A stretch of 21,823 bases of DNA from Chara braunii (GCA_003427395.1 BFEA01000089.1:1124627-1146449); one strand, 5' to 3'. Positions 8,731 to 19,090 are shown, counted from the stretch's first letter. Translations and numbers: made by a program. The notes: generated by a model from the letters alone, not told the origin.

Positions 8731-9511
8731 GTAAGCGCCGTGCACCTACGGGATGCCCATGTATGTGTGTATGGTATTGATTGACCTGCTGGGGTACTCT
8801 GGGTTTCTTTTCCTACTCCTCTGTGGTCTTGATTGTGTGACTGAATGCATGTGATCTACCTACTCACCTGATGGATGGAAAATGAAGTATCTTGACATAC
8901 ATGCCGAGTCTTTCTACAATGCTTTGTCTTTTCATCACTGAACGGTTGTAGTCTGTAGGTTCTGCCAGAAGTTGAAATTTTGTTTTTCAGTGCAGTAGAG
9001 ACTGAACTAAGTTCAGGTGGAACTCCTCTTGGTTGGGACCTGGTTGAGACCTACATGGGACCCTTGGGACCAAGCGGGACCCTTGGGACCCAGCGAGACC
9101 GGGCCCAAACAAGGAGAGCCTCTAGACCCAAATCGGTTAGGCATTGACCTCGTCTTCTTGGCTGGGATACGAGTTCATTCTTCTTGGATTAGGACACCCA
9201 CTGCCAAGGGGATCTTGGCTGAGACGTTTCGCATGTATTCTGATTGCACTGTCCGTGGGTTGACTCGCACCCTGTACACCACTCAATTCTCCATTGTTGC
9301 ATTTAATTACTCGTTGTCTGATTTGTTGTACGGTCACGGAGCTGGTCAGACTGGACTCGAGAGGACCTCGTATGCAGTCTGATCAGACTGGGTCGCTGGA
9401 TCAGACCTCTCATTGAGTTTGTTTGTGTTTTTTTGATTCTGCTTCTCTCTACTTCCAAATGAAATGCCGCTCCGGCTAGGAGTTCTACCTTCTCTTCTCT
9501 ACGCTTTCCAG
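8731..9511 (+). other. Possible intron in element A leader
   Basis: A good donor, ACTCAG/GTAAGC, lies at 8730/8731. A strong acceptor, a pyrimidine tract from about 9482 ending GCTTTCCAG at 9511, lies 20 nt before the first in-frame gag ATG. The 781-nt segment between has no credible coding capacity (its 121-codon ORF lacks an ATG). It contains a 19-bp tandem repeat (9057-9094) and a perfect 16-bp palindrome (9375-9390). No convincing branch point was seen close to the acceptor. Confidence 0.35.
9057..9094 (+). repeat. Tandem 19-bp repeat, two copies
   Basis: GGGACCCTTGGGACCAAGC (9057-9075) is followed directly by a second copy with one change, A to C (9076-9094). Related GGGACC and GAGACC words lie on both sides. 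Confidence 0.85.
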
Positions 9512-9531
9512 TTTTTTTGAGTTCATTTCCG

Positions 9532-11331
9532 ATGCCCGTGGAGACTCGCAATCTGAAAGAAGAGAGAGAAAGGAGGGAGAGAAAACAGGGAGAGAGGGAA
9601 AGTGATTGTCTGAAGTGGGCAAGGACTGGGAAAAGGAGTGTTCGTCTAAGCGGGAGGGGGAGTGAACCTTTGGAGAGTCTGATTGATTCTTTTGCCGACT
9701 GGCGACTCTCTGACCCACCTGTCCATACTGACAGTCCGAAAATGGCCCATCTTACTTCAATGCAATGGCGGACCTTGTTAGATGCAGCCAGTGATGCTGA
9801 GAAAACTTATCTGCAAGCACTCTTGGATAGTGCAATCAAAAGAGAACAGGAGTCAGAGAAGGAGAGGAAGGAGACCCTGCTGAAAAGGCAAGTGGCTCTC
9901 CTAGAGACTGTCCCCTCACTGACTGAAGAGCAGTGTGGGAAACAATTGCAGTCCATACTTACAACCTTTGTTCAAGTCAGGAATCTTGAGGACCATACCA
10001 CTCAGATCGCGGAAGTCTTTGCAAAGCTGCAGACACTTCAAGATGATCTGACTGATATGACCCACAAGTACCGTGAATTGACAAAGGAGGTGGTTGACCT
10101 GCGACAAGCCCAAGTGGCCAACCCTCTTCCTCTACCCCCTGGATCTGAAGCTGCAATCGAAACTACCTCTGCCCCTCTTACTGTATCTTCTTCTACCTCT
10201 TCTTCGAGTGTGATGGCAACCCCCTCGGGGCCTGCAGCAGGTGCAGATTCCACTTGCTGTAACAAGCAATGAGGCTGGAACTTCTGCAACTGCTGCAGCC
10301 CCAAGACCGGAACCAGCTGCTGCTGGTCCCAGCCACGCTGGTCCCTATGTGGACCGAAAGGCGGTTGAAATATCGTCCAAGTACGACGACAAAGAAGACA
10401 TCCAGTCCTGGCTCGGCTCCATGAGGGCCTACTTTGAGATTATGGGGACTCAAACTGAGACCCAGGCGGTAATCATGGGAATGAATGTCGAGCCGGTCGT
10501 ACGGGGCTTCCTAGAAGTCCAAGCGACGCGGGCTGGGTTCCAAAAGACTGCGCTAGCCAAATGGCTTAGGACCACCCCGGTTGCCTCCCTCGAGGATCTC
10601 CTTATCTCTCAATACCAAGATCGACATGCTGTTGCTAGAGCAAGAATTCAACTTGATAAAGTCAAGCATAACAAGCGGAATGGCTCCATGAAAAGCCTAC
10701 AGACCTATCTAAGCAAGATGTTTGCCACTCCTGGTTTGGATTTGTCTGCTCGATCTTTCGTAGATGTGGTTAAGGGCGCGGTTCCAACTAATTTCACTAG
10801 TCGCCTGGGCAGGGACTACATTGCTTACACTGACTGGCTAACCTTAATGAAGGACATAGTCAGTTTGGAGGCTATAGACCTCGTGAGCACGGCAGGCAGC
10901 AAAAAGCCCATGGGCGGCAAACGGTTCAAGGGCAGCAACCGTTTTGCTGTGCATGACCTGCTGGAGGCCGAAGAAGAAGCCGATGCAGATGGCCCCACTC
11001 TTGGTGATGACCAAGAACAGGACTCCGATACTTGTTCTTCAGCCCATGAGTCTGACGGAAATAAAGAAGAAGAAAATTTTTCTGCCTTCAAAAAGACTGC
11101 CAGCACCAAGGGACCGAATCGGAGTGCCGGGAAAAGTTATGTCAAACTTCCCAAAGGAGTCAAGATCCCGCCTAAACCGGAGGATGCAACTACCAAACCT
11201 TGGGTGACCTCCGGATCATTGAGAATGACTGGCGGGGCAGACTCAAGAAAGGGGTTTGCCTGCATTGCCAAAAACCAAATCATAAGGTTCAAGACTGTTA
11301 CAGGCTGCAGGGAAACCAGAATCGGGCGTAG
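9532..11331 (+). pseudogene. gag: Element A gag, with two frameshifts
   Basis: This encodes the structural Gag polyprotein of a Ty3/gypsy element, which forms the cytoplasmic particle and binds the RNA. The first ATG is at 9532; an alternative at 9742 has a better context (A at -3, G at +4). The N-terminal part (frame 1, to about 10260) is highly charged and predicted coiled coil, then Ser/Thr/Pro-rich. The capsid-like core (from about 10262, frame 2) carries IQSWLGSMRAYFEIMG and ends in an acidic stretch near 10965-11085. The zinc knuckle CX2CX4HX4C (11257-11298) is back in frame 1. The two shifts (about 10240-10262 and 11176-11226) compensate, suggesting two single-base indels from decay or assembly error. 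Frame 1 ends at TAG 11329-11331, just after the slippery site that leads to pol. Confidence 0.78.
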
Positions 11332-11378
11332 AGTCAGATTCAGCAAACTCTACAGCAGGGGAGTCCGGTTCTGTTGAA
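11310..11378 (+). promoter_or_regulatory. Element A: -1 frameshift site and pseudoknot
   Basis: The heptamer GGGAAAC (11310-11316) is read G GGA AAC in the zinc-knuckle frame. Four codons later comes TAG. A -1 slip gives GGG AAA and enters the frame that stays open through protease and RT to 13973. After an 11-nt spacer, GTAGAGT (11328-11334) pairs perfectly with ACTCTAC (11347-11353). The loop word TTCAGCA (11339-11345) can pair with TGTTGAA (11372-11378), with one G-U. The result is an H-type pseudoknot with stems of 7 and 7 bp and loops of 4, 1 and 18 nt. GGGAAAC is a slippery heptamer known from lentiviral gag-pol frameshifting. Confidence 0.72.
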
Positions 11379-13904
11379 AATCAGCAGCCCTCCCTTGAAG
11401 TCCAACCATCTGCTGAAGACAAGGCTGAGGTAGGTAATGTCTTGTATGTCGAGCCTTGGGAGGAGTCTGAGATGGTTGACTTCCACTACCACTTGGAGCA
11501 TTGGGCTGAGATGAAACAGCAGCGTGCCCAAGGGACAGTGAAGTTGATCTTCTTTAAACTTCTCATAAACCACCGCTATCTCCGTGTGTTGGTTGACTGT
11601 GGTGCTACAACTAATTTCATGTCACCACATGGGATACGCAAGGTGGGCTTGGGGATGAAGCAAGTGGCCCTGCAGAACCCTTGTCGGACCCAAGTTGGCA
11701 ACAAGGAAGTTGTCTCTTCAACACATGCAGTCAAAGGTGTGCGCACTACCTTTGACAGAGGTAAGGCTGTCACCCACGCATTGAACTTCTTTGTCCTTGA
11801 CAAGTGCCCCTTCGATGTTGTCCTTGGCTTGGGCTGGCTGCAGTCCCAATGCGAATGGACCAAGTGGAAGGAGTCACTCTTCATGGTCAAAGATGCTCAG
11901 GGGAATGAACTTCCTGTCCTCTTGGATGAGAAGCACGAATCCCCAGTGACTTTTCTAAATGCATTGAAGTTTTGCAAGAAGTGGCGCAAGCACAAAGAGG
12001 ACGAACAGTTGTATGTTGCCTTTGTTCGCCCTGCTCATGTGCCTTCTACTTTTGCGGTGAGTCCTACTTCTACCTCAACTAGTAAATCTACTTCTAATAA
12101 TACTACTGCTACCACTGCCTCTGCTTCTCCACCTTCTAAAAGTCCAAATGATCCTACTTCAGATTCGGTCGTCTCTATACGCGACTTGCGGCCGGATCTT
12201 GGTGATCCCTTTGCTGATTCCGCACCCCCACCTATCCCATCAAACATCCAAACCCTCCTCGATAGGTTTCCGGAAGTCTTGGCCAAGCCACGTGGAGTCC
12301 CCACGCGACCGGTTCGACACACCATTGAGTTGGTCGAGGGTGCTGTTCCTCCAAAGGGCTGCGTGTACCGTATGAGACCCGGTGAGTTGGAGGGACTCCG
12401 GCGACAAATCGATGAGATGATTGACAAAGGGTGGATCAAACCTAGTGAATCTGAATTTGGTGCTCCTGTGTTGTTTGTGACAAAGAAAGGAGGCAAACTC
12501 CGCATGTGGATTGATTACCGCGGTCTAAACCGCATCACAAGAAAGAATGCTTATCCATTGCCTCGTATAGATGACTTGCTTGATGCTGCAGGCGGGTGCA
12601 AGGTCTTCTCCAAGATTGATCTCAAGTCTGGCTACCACCAGATTGAAGTCGATCCTGCGGACCAGCACAAGACTGCGTTCAAAACACGCGACGAACTTTA
12701 TGAGTTCACCGTAATGCCCTTCGGTCTTACGAACGCACCAGCCACTTTCCAAAGCCTCATGAACAAGGTCCTCTGCGAACAGATTCGCCGGTTTGTGGTA
12801 GTATACCTGGACGATATTCTAATCTTCAACAAGTCGATGGAGGAACACCTCAAGCATCTTGAGGAGGTGCTCGCTATCCTCAAGAAGACGCAGCTCCATC
12901 TCAACTTGGAGAAATCCGAGTTTGGGAAGGATAGCGTCATCTATCTTGGGCACCGGCTGTCTGCTGCAGGCCTAGAGCCTGAGGCAACCAAGATTGAGGT
13001 CATACGCGATTGGCCTCAACCTACGAACATTCGCGAATTGCGTTCTTTCCTTGGTCTCGCATCGTACTATCGGAAGTTTGTACCCCGTTTCTCCATCATT
13101 GCTCGTCCATTGTCGCGACTAACCAGTAAAAATGTGTCTTATTCCTGGGATGCCGCGTGTACGAAAGCTTTTCAAACTCTCAAGGAAACCTTGGTAAGTT
13201 ACCTAGTACTCAACATTGCAGATCCCAAACTGACGTTCGTAGTTACTACGAATGCAAGTCAGTATGGAATCGGTGCAGTGCTGCAACAAGATGACGGCGA
13301 TGGCCTGCGGCCACTCGAGTACTACAACAAACGAATGCCCAGCGTAAAGGTAGCCACTTCCACCTACATGCGCGAGCTCTATGCTTTGCGTATGGCGTTG
13401 GATCACTGGAAACATTACCTTTTGGGACGCCACTTCAAAGTTTTCTCAGATCATGAGACCTTGAAGTGGATCAAACAGCAAACTACCCTGTCCCCTACCT
13501 TGCTTCGCTGGTTTCATAAGGTTGACATCTTCGATTTTGAATTAAGACACAAAAAGGGCTGTTATAATCGAGTCGCTGACACATTGTCTTGCCACCCTGA
13601 GTACATGACTTGCCTTGTGAAATCCTACGACCTTCGGAAGAAACTGAAGGAGGAGCTCGTAGAGCAGACAGCCAAGGATCCGGAACTTTGTTCCATCCTT
13701 GAGCAGCTGCGGGCTGATCCTAGTAGTCAGCGTGATTTCCACGAGTTTGGAGGACTGATTTTTCGTCGCTACGGGAACCATGACCGTTTGTGTGTACCCA
13801 ACCATGAGCCTCTCCACACACACTTCATGGATTTGGCTCATGGTCGGAGCAGGCACTTCGGCATGGCAAAAACATACGCTAATTTGCTGAGACAGTTTGA
13901 TTGG

Positions 13905-13935
13905 CCTGGCATGAAAGGGACTGAACCTGCATTAC
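13905..13935 (+). other. A-to-B junction inside integrase A
   Basis: Integrase similarity in the A frame (frame 3) ends at about 13917, after FDWPGMK. From 13925, just past a TGA at 13922-13924, frame 2 is open and reads as coiled-coil Gag of element B, continuous with its capsid region. There is no LTR, primer site or target duplication at the join. The break thus lies in 13905-13935, within the coding sequence of both elements. Confidence 0.75.
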
Positions 13936-15077
13936 ACAGCAGGCGGAGATCCTCGGTCTCGACAACTCGGTAGCTCATCTCCAAGACCGCCTTCAGCGGA
14001 TGGAGCAGCGACCAGTCGCCGCCGCCGATGCAGGCTCTTCCAATATTGCCGACCGCCTCACCGCATTGGAGATGCATGTCGGCTCCCTCCAGGACGGCGC
14101 ACAGTTACAGCAGACCGCGATGCAACAGTTGCAGCAGCGGCTCGACACTACTGCCACCACCTCGAGTCCGGAGCCGCGCGAGACAACTCCTAAGTTCGAT
14201 GGGCAGGAGATCTTCCACGACTCAATCAAGATAGATCCAATTCCATGGTTTCGCAAGTTCGAGCTCACGCTGCAGCTCCACAACGTCAAGGAGCACAAGC
14301 ATCACGCCTACTTGTACTCTCGCTCAGGGGGCGCGTGTCAGGCTTGGTTGGACAACCTGTTGTCCAAGTACGGAGTGGTAGCTAATGACTTGCACACCAA
14401 GATCACCTGGGATGATCTGAAGGCGGCGTGGCACAAGCGGTTCCAGGTGGAGCCGCCAGAGATCAAAGCCATGGACCAACTCATGGTCTTCGAACAAGGC
14501 ACGCTGCCGAGTACGGACTGGATCGCCGAGTACCAACGCTTGACGTCAGTCCCAGACATCCAGATGGGCTTCAAGGCCATCCGCCACTACTTCATCTCAA
14601 GGTCATGTCCGACATTGAGCAATGCCCTGACGTATGTCGAGGACACCTTGACGACGACGGCGGAATTATTTGACAAGGCTGCGCAGATCATCGTCACGAA
14701 CAAGGAAGCCAAGAACCTCCGTTCATTTGCGTCAGGCCCGAGCAGGGACCAGCATCGGCCAAGAGTGGCCGTGGTCGCAGCGGCAGCGCCGTTAGACCAA
14801 ACCAGCGAGGCTGCGTCTGCCAGTGAAGGAGACAGATTCGCAGCCGCCCGGAAGGTGGCCGCGCCGGCACAGGCCGAGGGCGCGGCAAGACGAAGACACA
14901 CACCGTTTCTAGCCCCAGGCCCGGTGCAGCAACTCAGACAGGCCCATGGACCCGTATGGCATCTCCGAGTCCGCATACAAGGCGCGCGAGAGATTCCACT
15001 ATTGCCTTTGGTGCAACAACGATCTTCATCAGACGCAGGTTTGCCCATTGAAAGGCAAGGGCAGACAGGGAAACTGA
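13925..15077 (+). pseudogene. gag: Element B gag, 5' truncated and frameshifted
   Basis: The open frame begins at the junction without an ATG; the first ATG is at 14000. Coiled-coil-like N-terminus: leucine/glutamine-rich heptads to about 14160. Capsid domain of the retrotransposon Gag type (about 14190-14700) with IPWFRKFELTL, AWLDNLLSKYG and TWDDLKAAWHKRF. Then comes a basic/Ala-rich hinge. The zinc knuckle CX2CX4HX4C lies at 15003-15044 in frame 3, although the capsid is in frame 2. Two shifts seem needed, near 14830-14880 and near 14943 (a CCC run). Frame 2 happens to stay open across this region, so a simple ORF call fuses capsid to pol and misses the knuckle. Frame 3 ends at TGA 15075-15077, directly after the slippery heptamer. 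Confidence 0.8.
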
Positions 15078-15135
15078 GCACCGCCGAGAGTGACGCGACG
15101 ACACTCTCGACGCCTTCGGAACTGGTTTCTTCGCG
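15068..15135 (+). promoter_or_regulatory. Element B: -1 frameshift site and stem-loop
   Basis: GGGAAAC (15068-15074) is read G GGA AAC in the zinc-knuckle frame and is followed immediately by TGA. A -1 slip enters the frame of protease and RT. After a 10-nt spacer, CGAGAGTG (15085-15092) pairs perfectly with CACTCTCG (15102-15109) around a 9-nt loop. The loop's CGCGA (15094-15098) can pair with TCGCG (15131-15135), making a possible pseudoknot. The heptamer, spacer length and AGAGT/ACTCT stem core match element A. Confidence 0.72.
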
Positions 15136-18100
15136 AGTGACCAGCCTTCATTCCGAGGCGCACGCGGAAGTCGACAGTCCTCCGCTTCTACTTTCTTTTG
15201 AGGACTATGCTGCCCGGCTCGTTCCAACGCTGGGTACTCAAGCTCAAGGACAAGGAGTGTGTGCGGTTTCTTCTCTGTCCGTCAACAGCGACATATCGTC
15301 TTCAAGTGGTTTGTCACGGGATTCGGCGCGCGAGTTCAATGTAGAGGCATTGGACCCGCTCACGTTTGAGGACTTTGCATGGCTTCCTCTCCCGACCACA
15401 GGCTGTTTGNCGGGACCGCAATGCGCANCACTTANCGCTCATCTCCACACTTACCTTTCCTTCTATGCACCACCAACTTCGCCGACGGATGACGAAGTCG
15501 CGGTGGGGGACATCCTGGCATATACTACCAAGGTGGCCCGCGAGTTTTCGTACGATAACAACAATGCACCGCTCATGTATGTCTGCATCCAGGTTGGGCA
15601 AGCGTCCTGCAGCGCTTTGCTGGATAGCGGCGCGACTCGCAACTTCATGAGCCAATCCTTTATGCAAAGGGCTGGCCTTGGCGCACAAGTTCGGAGGAAG
15701 GCAAACCCGACGGCGATCAAGTTGGCGGATGGAAAGACGCAGCAACTTCTCGACCGTTACATCGAGGCCGTACCGGTCTACTTCGCACCTCATGCATGCG
15801 AACCGGTAACATTCGATATTCTCGATACGGACTTCGACATCATTCTGGGAAAGCCTTGGCTTGCGAGTGCGGATCACACGGTCAATTTCCATCGGCGGAC
15901 TCTTAGCGTTCGCGACGCCTTCGGCGCGGAAGTGGCGTGTACTATTCCTCTACCGTACTCTTCGATCCGGTGCCAAGTGCCGCCGAAAGGTTGCATCTAT
16001 CGGATGAGCAAGGAGGAGCTTGAGGTACTCAGCGCACAACTCGACGATTTGTTGGCCAAGGGCTGGATCCGCCCGAGTAGCTCCCCATATGGAGCACCAG
16101 TTCTCTTCGTCTGGAAGAAGAGCAAGGATCTACGATTGTGCATCGACTACCGCAAGCTCAATGCGCAAACCGTGAAGAATGCGGGGCCTCTTCCTCGCAT
16201 CGACAATCTTCTCGAGCGACTGGGCGGTGCGAAGTATTTTTCCAAGTTGGATTTGAAATCAGGATATCATCAAATCTCGATCCGGCCGAACGATCGCTAC
16301 AAGACCGTGTTCAAGACGCGGTACGGGCATTTTGAGTGGGTGGTCATGCCTTTTGGCCTCACCAACGCCCCAGCGACCTTTCAGGCGGCCATAACCAATG
16401 AGTTCCGTGCAATGTTGGACCTGTTCGTGCTGGTCTACTTAGACGATATTCTCGTCTATAGCCGGCCATTGGAGGATCATCTGGGGCATCTTCGACGAGT
16501 GTTGGAGACGCTCCGCCGTGGCAAGTACAAGGCCAACCGCAACAAGTGCGAATTTGTCCGGCAAGAGCTGGAATACTTGGGCCATTTTGTTACACCGGAG
16601 GGCATCAGTCCGCTATCGGACAAGATTCAGGCCGTCCAGGAGTGGCCGGAGCCTCGGAACGTCACGGATGTTCGCTCGTTCCTCGGTCTTACCGGCTACT
16701 ATCAGCGCTTCATCAAAGGCTACTCCAAGATCGCGGCCCACTTGAACAAGCTTCAGTGCGAGGATCGGCCGTTTGACTTTGGAGAGGAGGCGCGGGGATC
16801 ATTCCTCACTCTCAAAGCCGCGCTATTGTCTGCGGAGGTCTTGCGGATATACGACCCGCTTGCGCCTACACATGTCACTACGGATGCGTCAGGCTATGGC
16901 ATTGGTGCAGTCCTCGAGCAACATGATGGTGTGGACTCGCACCCGGTCGAGTACTTCAGCAAGAAAGTGCCACTCGTGCATTCCATTGACGATGCACGCA
17001 AGAAGGAGCTCCTCGCCTTCGTCCACGTGCTCAAGCGGTGGCGGCACTTCCTCCTTGGTCGAAGCTAATTTCGCTGGGTAACGGACAACAATCCGTTGGT
17101 CTTCTACAAGACCCAAGACACCGTCAACAGCACCATCGCTCGATGGATGGCTTTCATCGACCAGTTCGACTTCTTTCCCGATCACATTCCCGGGAAGTCG
17201 AACCGTTTTGCGGATGTTCTCTCACGGCGTCCGGATCATTGTACCGCAGTCTACTCGACCTTCGAGATTGACGACGACCTGCGGAACAGCTTCATCCACG
17301 GCTACCAAGCCGACCCCGATTTTCGCGACAAGTACTCAAATTGCGCCTCTCCTAATCCGGCTCCTTCTCACTATCGGATCCAAGAGGGGTACTTGCTTGT
17401 CCACACGCGGGGGAAGGACCTTCTTTGCGTACCGAGTGATCCTCACTTGCATACACGGCTTCTTGGCAGGTTCCACGACGCTCCCGCCACTGGACATTTT
17501 GGAGTCAATCGCACGATTGGCCGACTTCGCCATCGATTTTGGTGGCCCGGCCTTCTCGGCGACGTCACGCGCTATTGCGAGTCATGCGAGGTTTGTCGAC
17601 GCTGCAAATCCCGCAACCATCGTCCGTACGGCGAGTTACGACCATTGCCAGTCCCGTTGAGACGAAGGGAAGCGATTGCCATGGACAACACCGGCCCGTT
17701 CCCCAAGCACAAGACCGGAGTGAATGGGATTCTCACGGTGGTCGACCGACTCACCAAGTTCGCCATGTTTTTGCCTTGTCGCTATCATGCCAAGGCACCG
17801 GAGTTGGCCGAGGTTCTGTACGCCGGTTGGATTCGCACCAAGGGTTACCCCAAGGAGATCGTCTGCGACCGCGACACTCGGTTCATGTCCGATTTTTGGT
17901 TGGCGCTCATCAAGCGATGGGGCTCATCTCTCAAGCCTAGTTCAGCTCGCCACCCTCAGATTGATGGCCAGACGGAGAGGGCGCATCAGACCACACAGGT
18001 TCTCCTTCGCACTCTCATCCGCCCCGACCAGAAAGACAGGGTTGAGCGACTGCCGGACGTTGAGTTGGCCTACAACTCTTCCATCCACTCGGCTATTGGG

Positions 18101-18829
18101 ATATCGCCCTTCGAGTTCGAGCACAGCTCGCCGGTCACGTCACCGTTGGACACGATTACTCCACGCACGGCCGAGAGCGACGACCATCTTCTTTTCTTGC
18201 GTCGGATGCAAGAGCTTCTTGTCAAGGCAAGCGACCAGATGGCTAAGACGCAGCAGCGCATGAGCCAGCAGGCAAATCGCCAGCGTCTTCCTTGTCCATT
18301 CCGCGTCGGGGACCTCCTTTGGGTTTCAGCAGCGGAATTCAGCCTTGGGCAAGACATCTCTCGCAAGCTCCTTCCGAAATGGATGGGGCCTTGGCCGATC
18401 ATTGAGCCCGCTGGGGACGCACCTGAAAGACCTTCCTTCACGATTCAGGTGCTTAGCCACTTGCCCGTCTACCCAGTCTTTCATTGTTCCAAATTGGCTC
18501 TGTACACGCCAGTGGAACATGACGATTTTCCCGGGAGACGTACGCAAGACCCACCTTCTATGGATGGTTTTCAGGAGGTCGGCGACATCATCTCCCAGCG
18601 ACGCTACGGCAACAAGCCAACTGAGTATTTGGTGCATTTTGCCTACTGCACACATCAAGCTGACCGTTGGTTAACCCGTGCGGAACTGCAAGCGACAGCT
18701 CCAAACGTTCTCGCACGCTACGAACGCAAGATGCAAGGCAAGCCGGTTTCTTCGGCTCCACGCCGCGCCCGCGTCCATGTTCCACCTTCAGATCGACGGC
18801 TTCGCCCTCGCCCCGGCTTGGCTTCATAA
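15068..18829 (+). pseudogene. pol: Element B pol: PR-RT-RNase H-integrase-chromodomain
   Basis: Residues counted from 14000: protease D-S-G-A at 542-545; RT with LRLCIDYRKLN and YLDD at 813-816 (16436-16447); RNase H with intact TDAS, Asp 962. The linker normally found between protease and RT seems lost: the last protease-side residues run within about eight residues into PPKGCIYRMS. An in-frame TAA (17066-17068) falls inside RNase H, between LLGRS and FRWVTDN. The frame then continues unchanged. Residues counted from 17096: integrase zinc domain H127, H134, C161, C164; catalytic D197, D258, E294 (D,D35E spacing); GPY/F-like module at about 431 (MGPWPII); chromodomain-like tail at 493-546 with EYLVHF and DRWLTRAEL. 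The tail marks a chromovirus, whose chromodomains steer insertion by binding chromatin. Three ambiguous bases lie at 15410-15435. Confidence 0.92.
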
Positions 18830-18842
18830 GGAGGGGGGGGGG
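18828..18842 (+). other. Polypurine tract of element B
   Basis: AAGGA followed by ten G overlaps the pol stop codon and touches the LTR start. It would prime plus-strand DNA synthesis. Confidence 0.85.
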
Positions 18843-18890
18843 TTACATGCAGCGCGTGCACACACGGGCCATTTTGCAGGCCCGGCGGTT

Positions 18891-19060
18891 TTCAGGCCAA
18901 AAGCCTGAAATCAAGGGCTTATAGGCCCCATGTCGGTTCAGGCCGAAAGCTTGACTTTCAGGGCCTACAGCCCCTGCGACGGTTCAGACTAAAAATGGTA
19001 ATAGCATTTTTAGCCTGAACCCAAGGGCCATTTTCGGTCGTTCATNAGAACGACCGGCCC
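18891..19060 (+). promoter_or_regulatory. Hairpin cluster in U3 of LTR B
   Basis: Three strong stem-loops lie within 170 bp. TTCAGGC pairs with GCCTGAA (18891-18909). GTTCAG plus CTAAAAATG pairs with CATTTTTAG plus CTGAAC (18982-19020, one mismatch). GGTCGTTC pairs with GAACGACC (19036-19055), flanked by GGGCC and GGCCC (19025-19060). An ambiguous base at 19046 falls in the third loop. CGGTTCAG words recur between them. Confidence 0.65.
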
Positions 19061-19090
19061 TGAAACTCAGGCACCGAACCAGGGTTTTGG

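Larger units (their letters stand above)
11310..13973 (+). pseudogene. pol: Element A pol: protease-RT-RNase H, cut in integrase
   Basis: The frame opens at the -1 slip site; no ATG is needed, and the first 44 codons are an acidic linker. Residue numbers here count from 11442. Protease: active site D-C-G-A at 52-55. RT: PPKGCVYRMRPGEL entry, IDYRGLN, and catalytic YLDD at 455-458 (12804-12815), with LGHRLSAAGL and RSFLGLASYYRKF downstream. RNase H: the usual TDAS reads TNAS, with Asn 604 replacing the first catalytic Asp; the later SDHETLKW and NRVADTLS motifs are present. Integrase: only the start of the HHCC zinc domain remains (H800, H805, then FDWPGM); CXXC and the D,D(35)E core are absent. 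The frame then runs into out-of-frame B gag and stops. It could not integrate on its own. Confidence 0.9.

Noticed and set aside
9017-9382. 121-codon ORF upstream of gag
   Set aside because: No ATG start; spans a tandem repeat and a palindrome; composition is unlike a retroelement protein and no family is recognised.
14000-17068. Reading element B gag-pol as one natural continuous ORF
   Set aside because: The continuous frame omits the zinc knuckle, which is intact in another frame and ends at a slippery heptamer; frame 2 is open there by chance after gag frameshifts.
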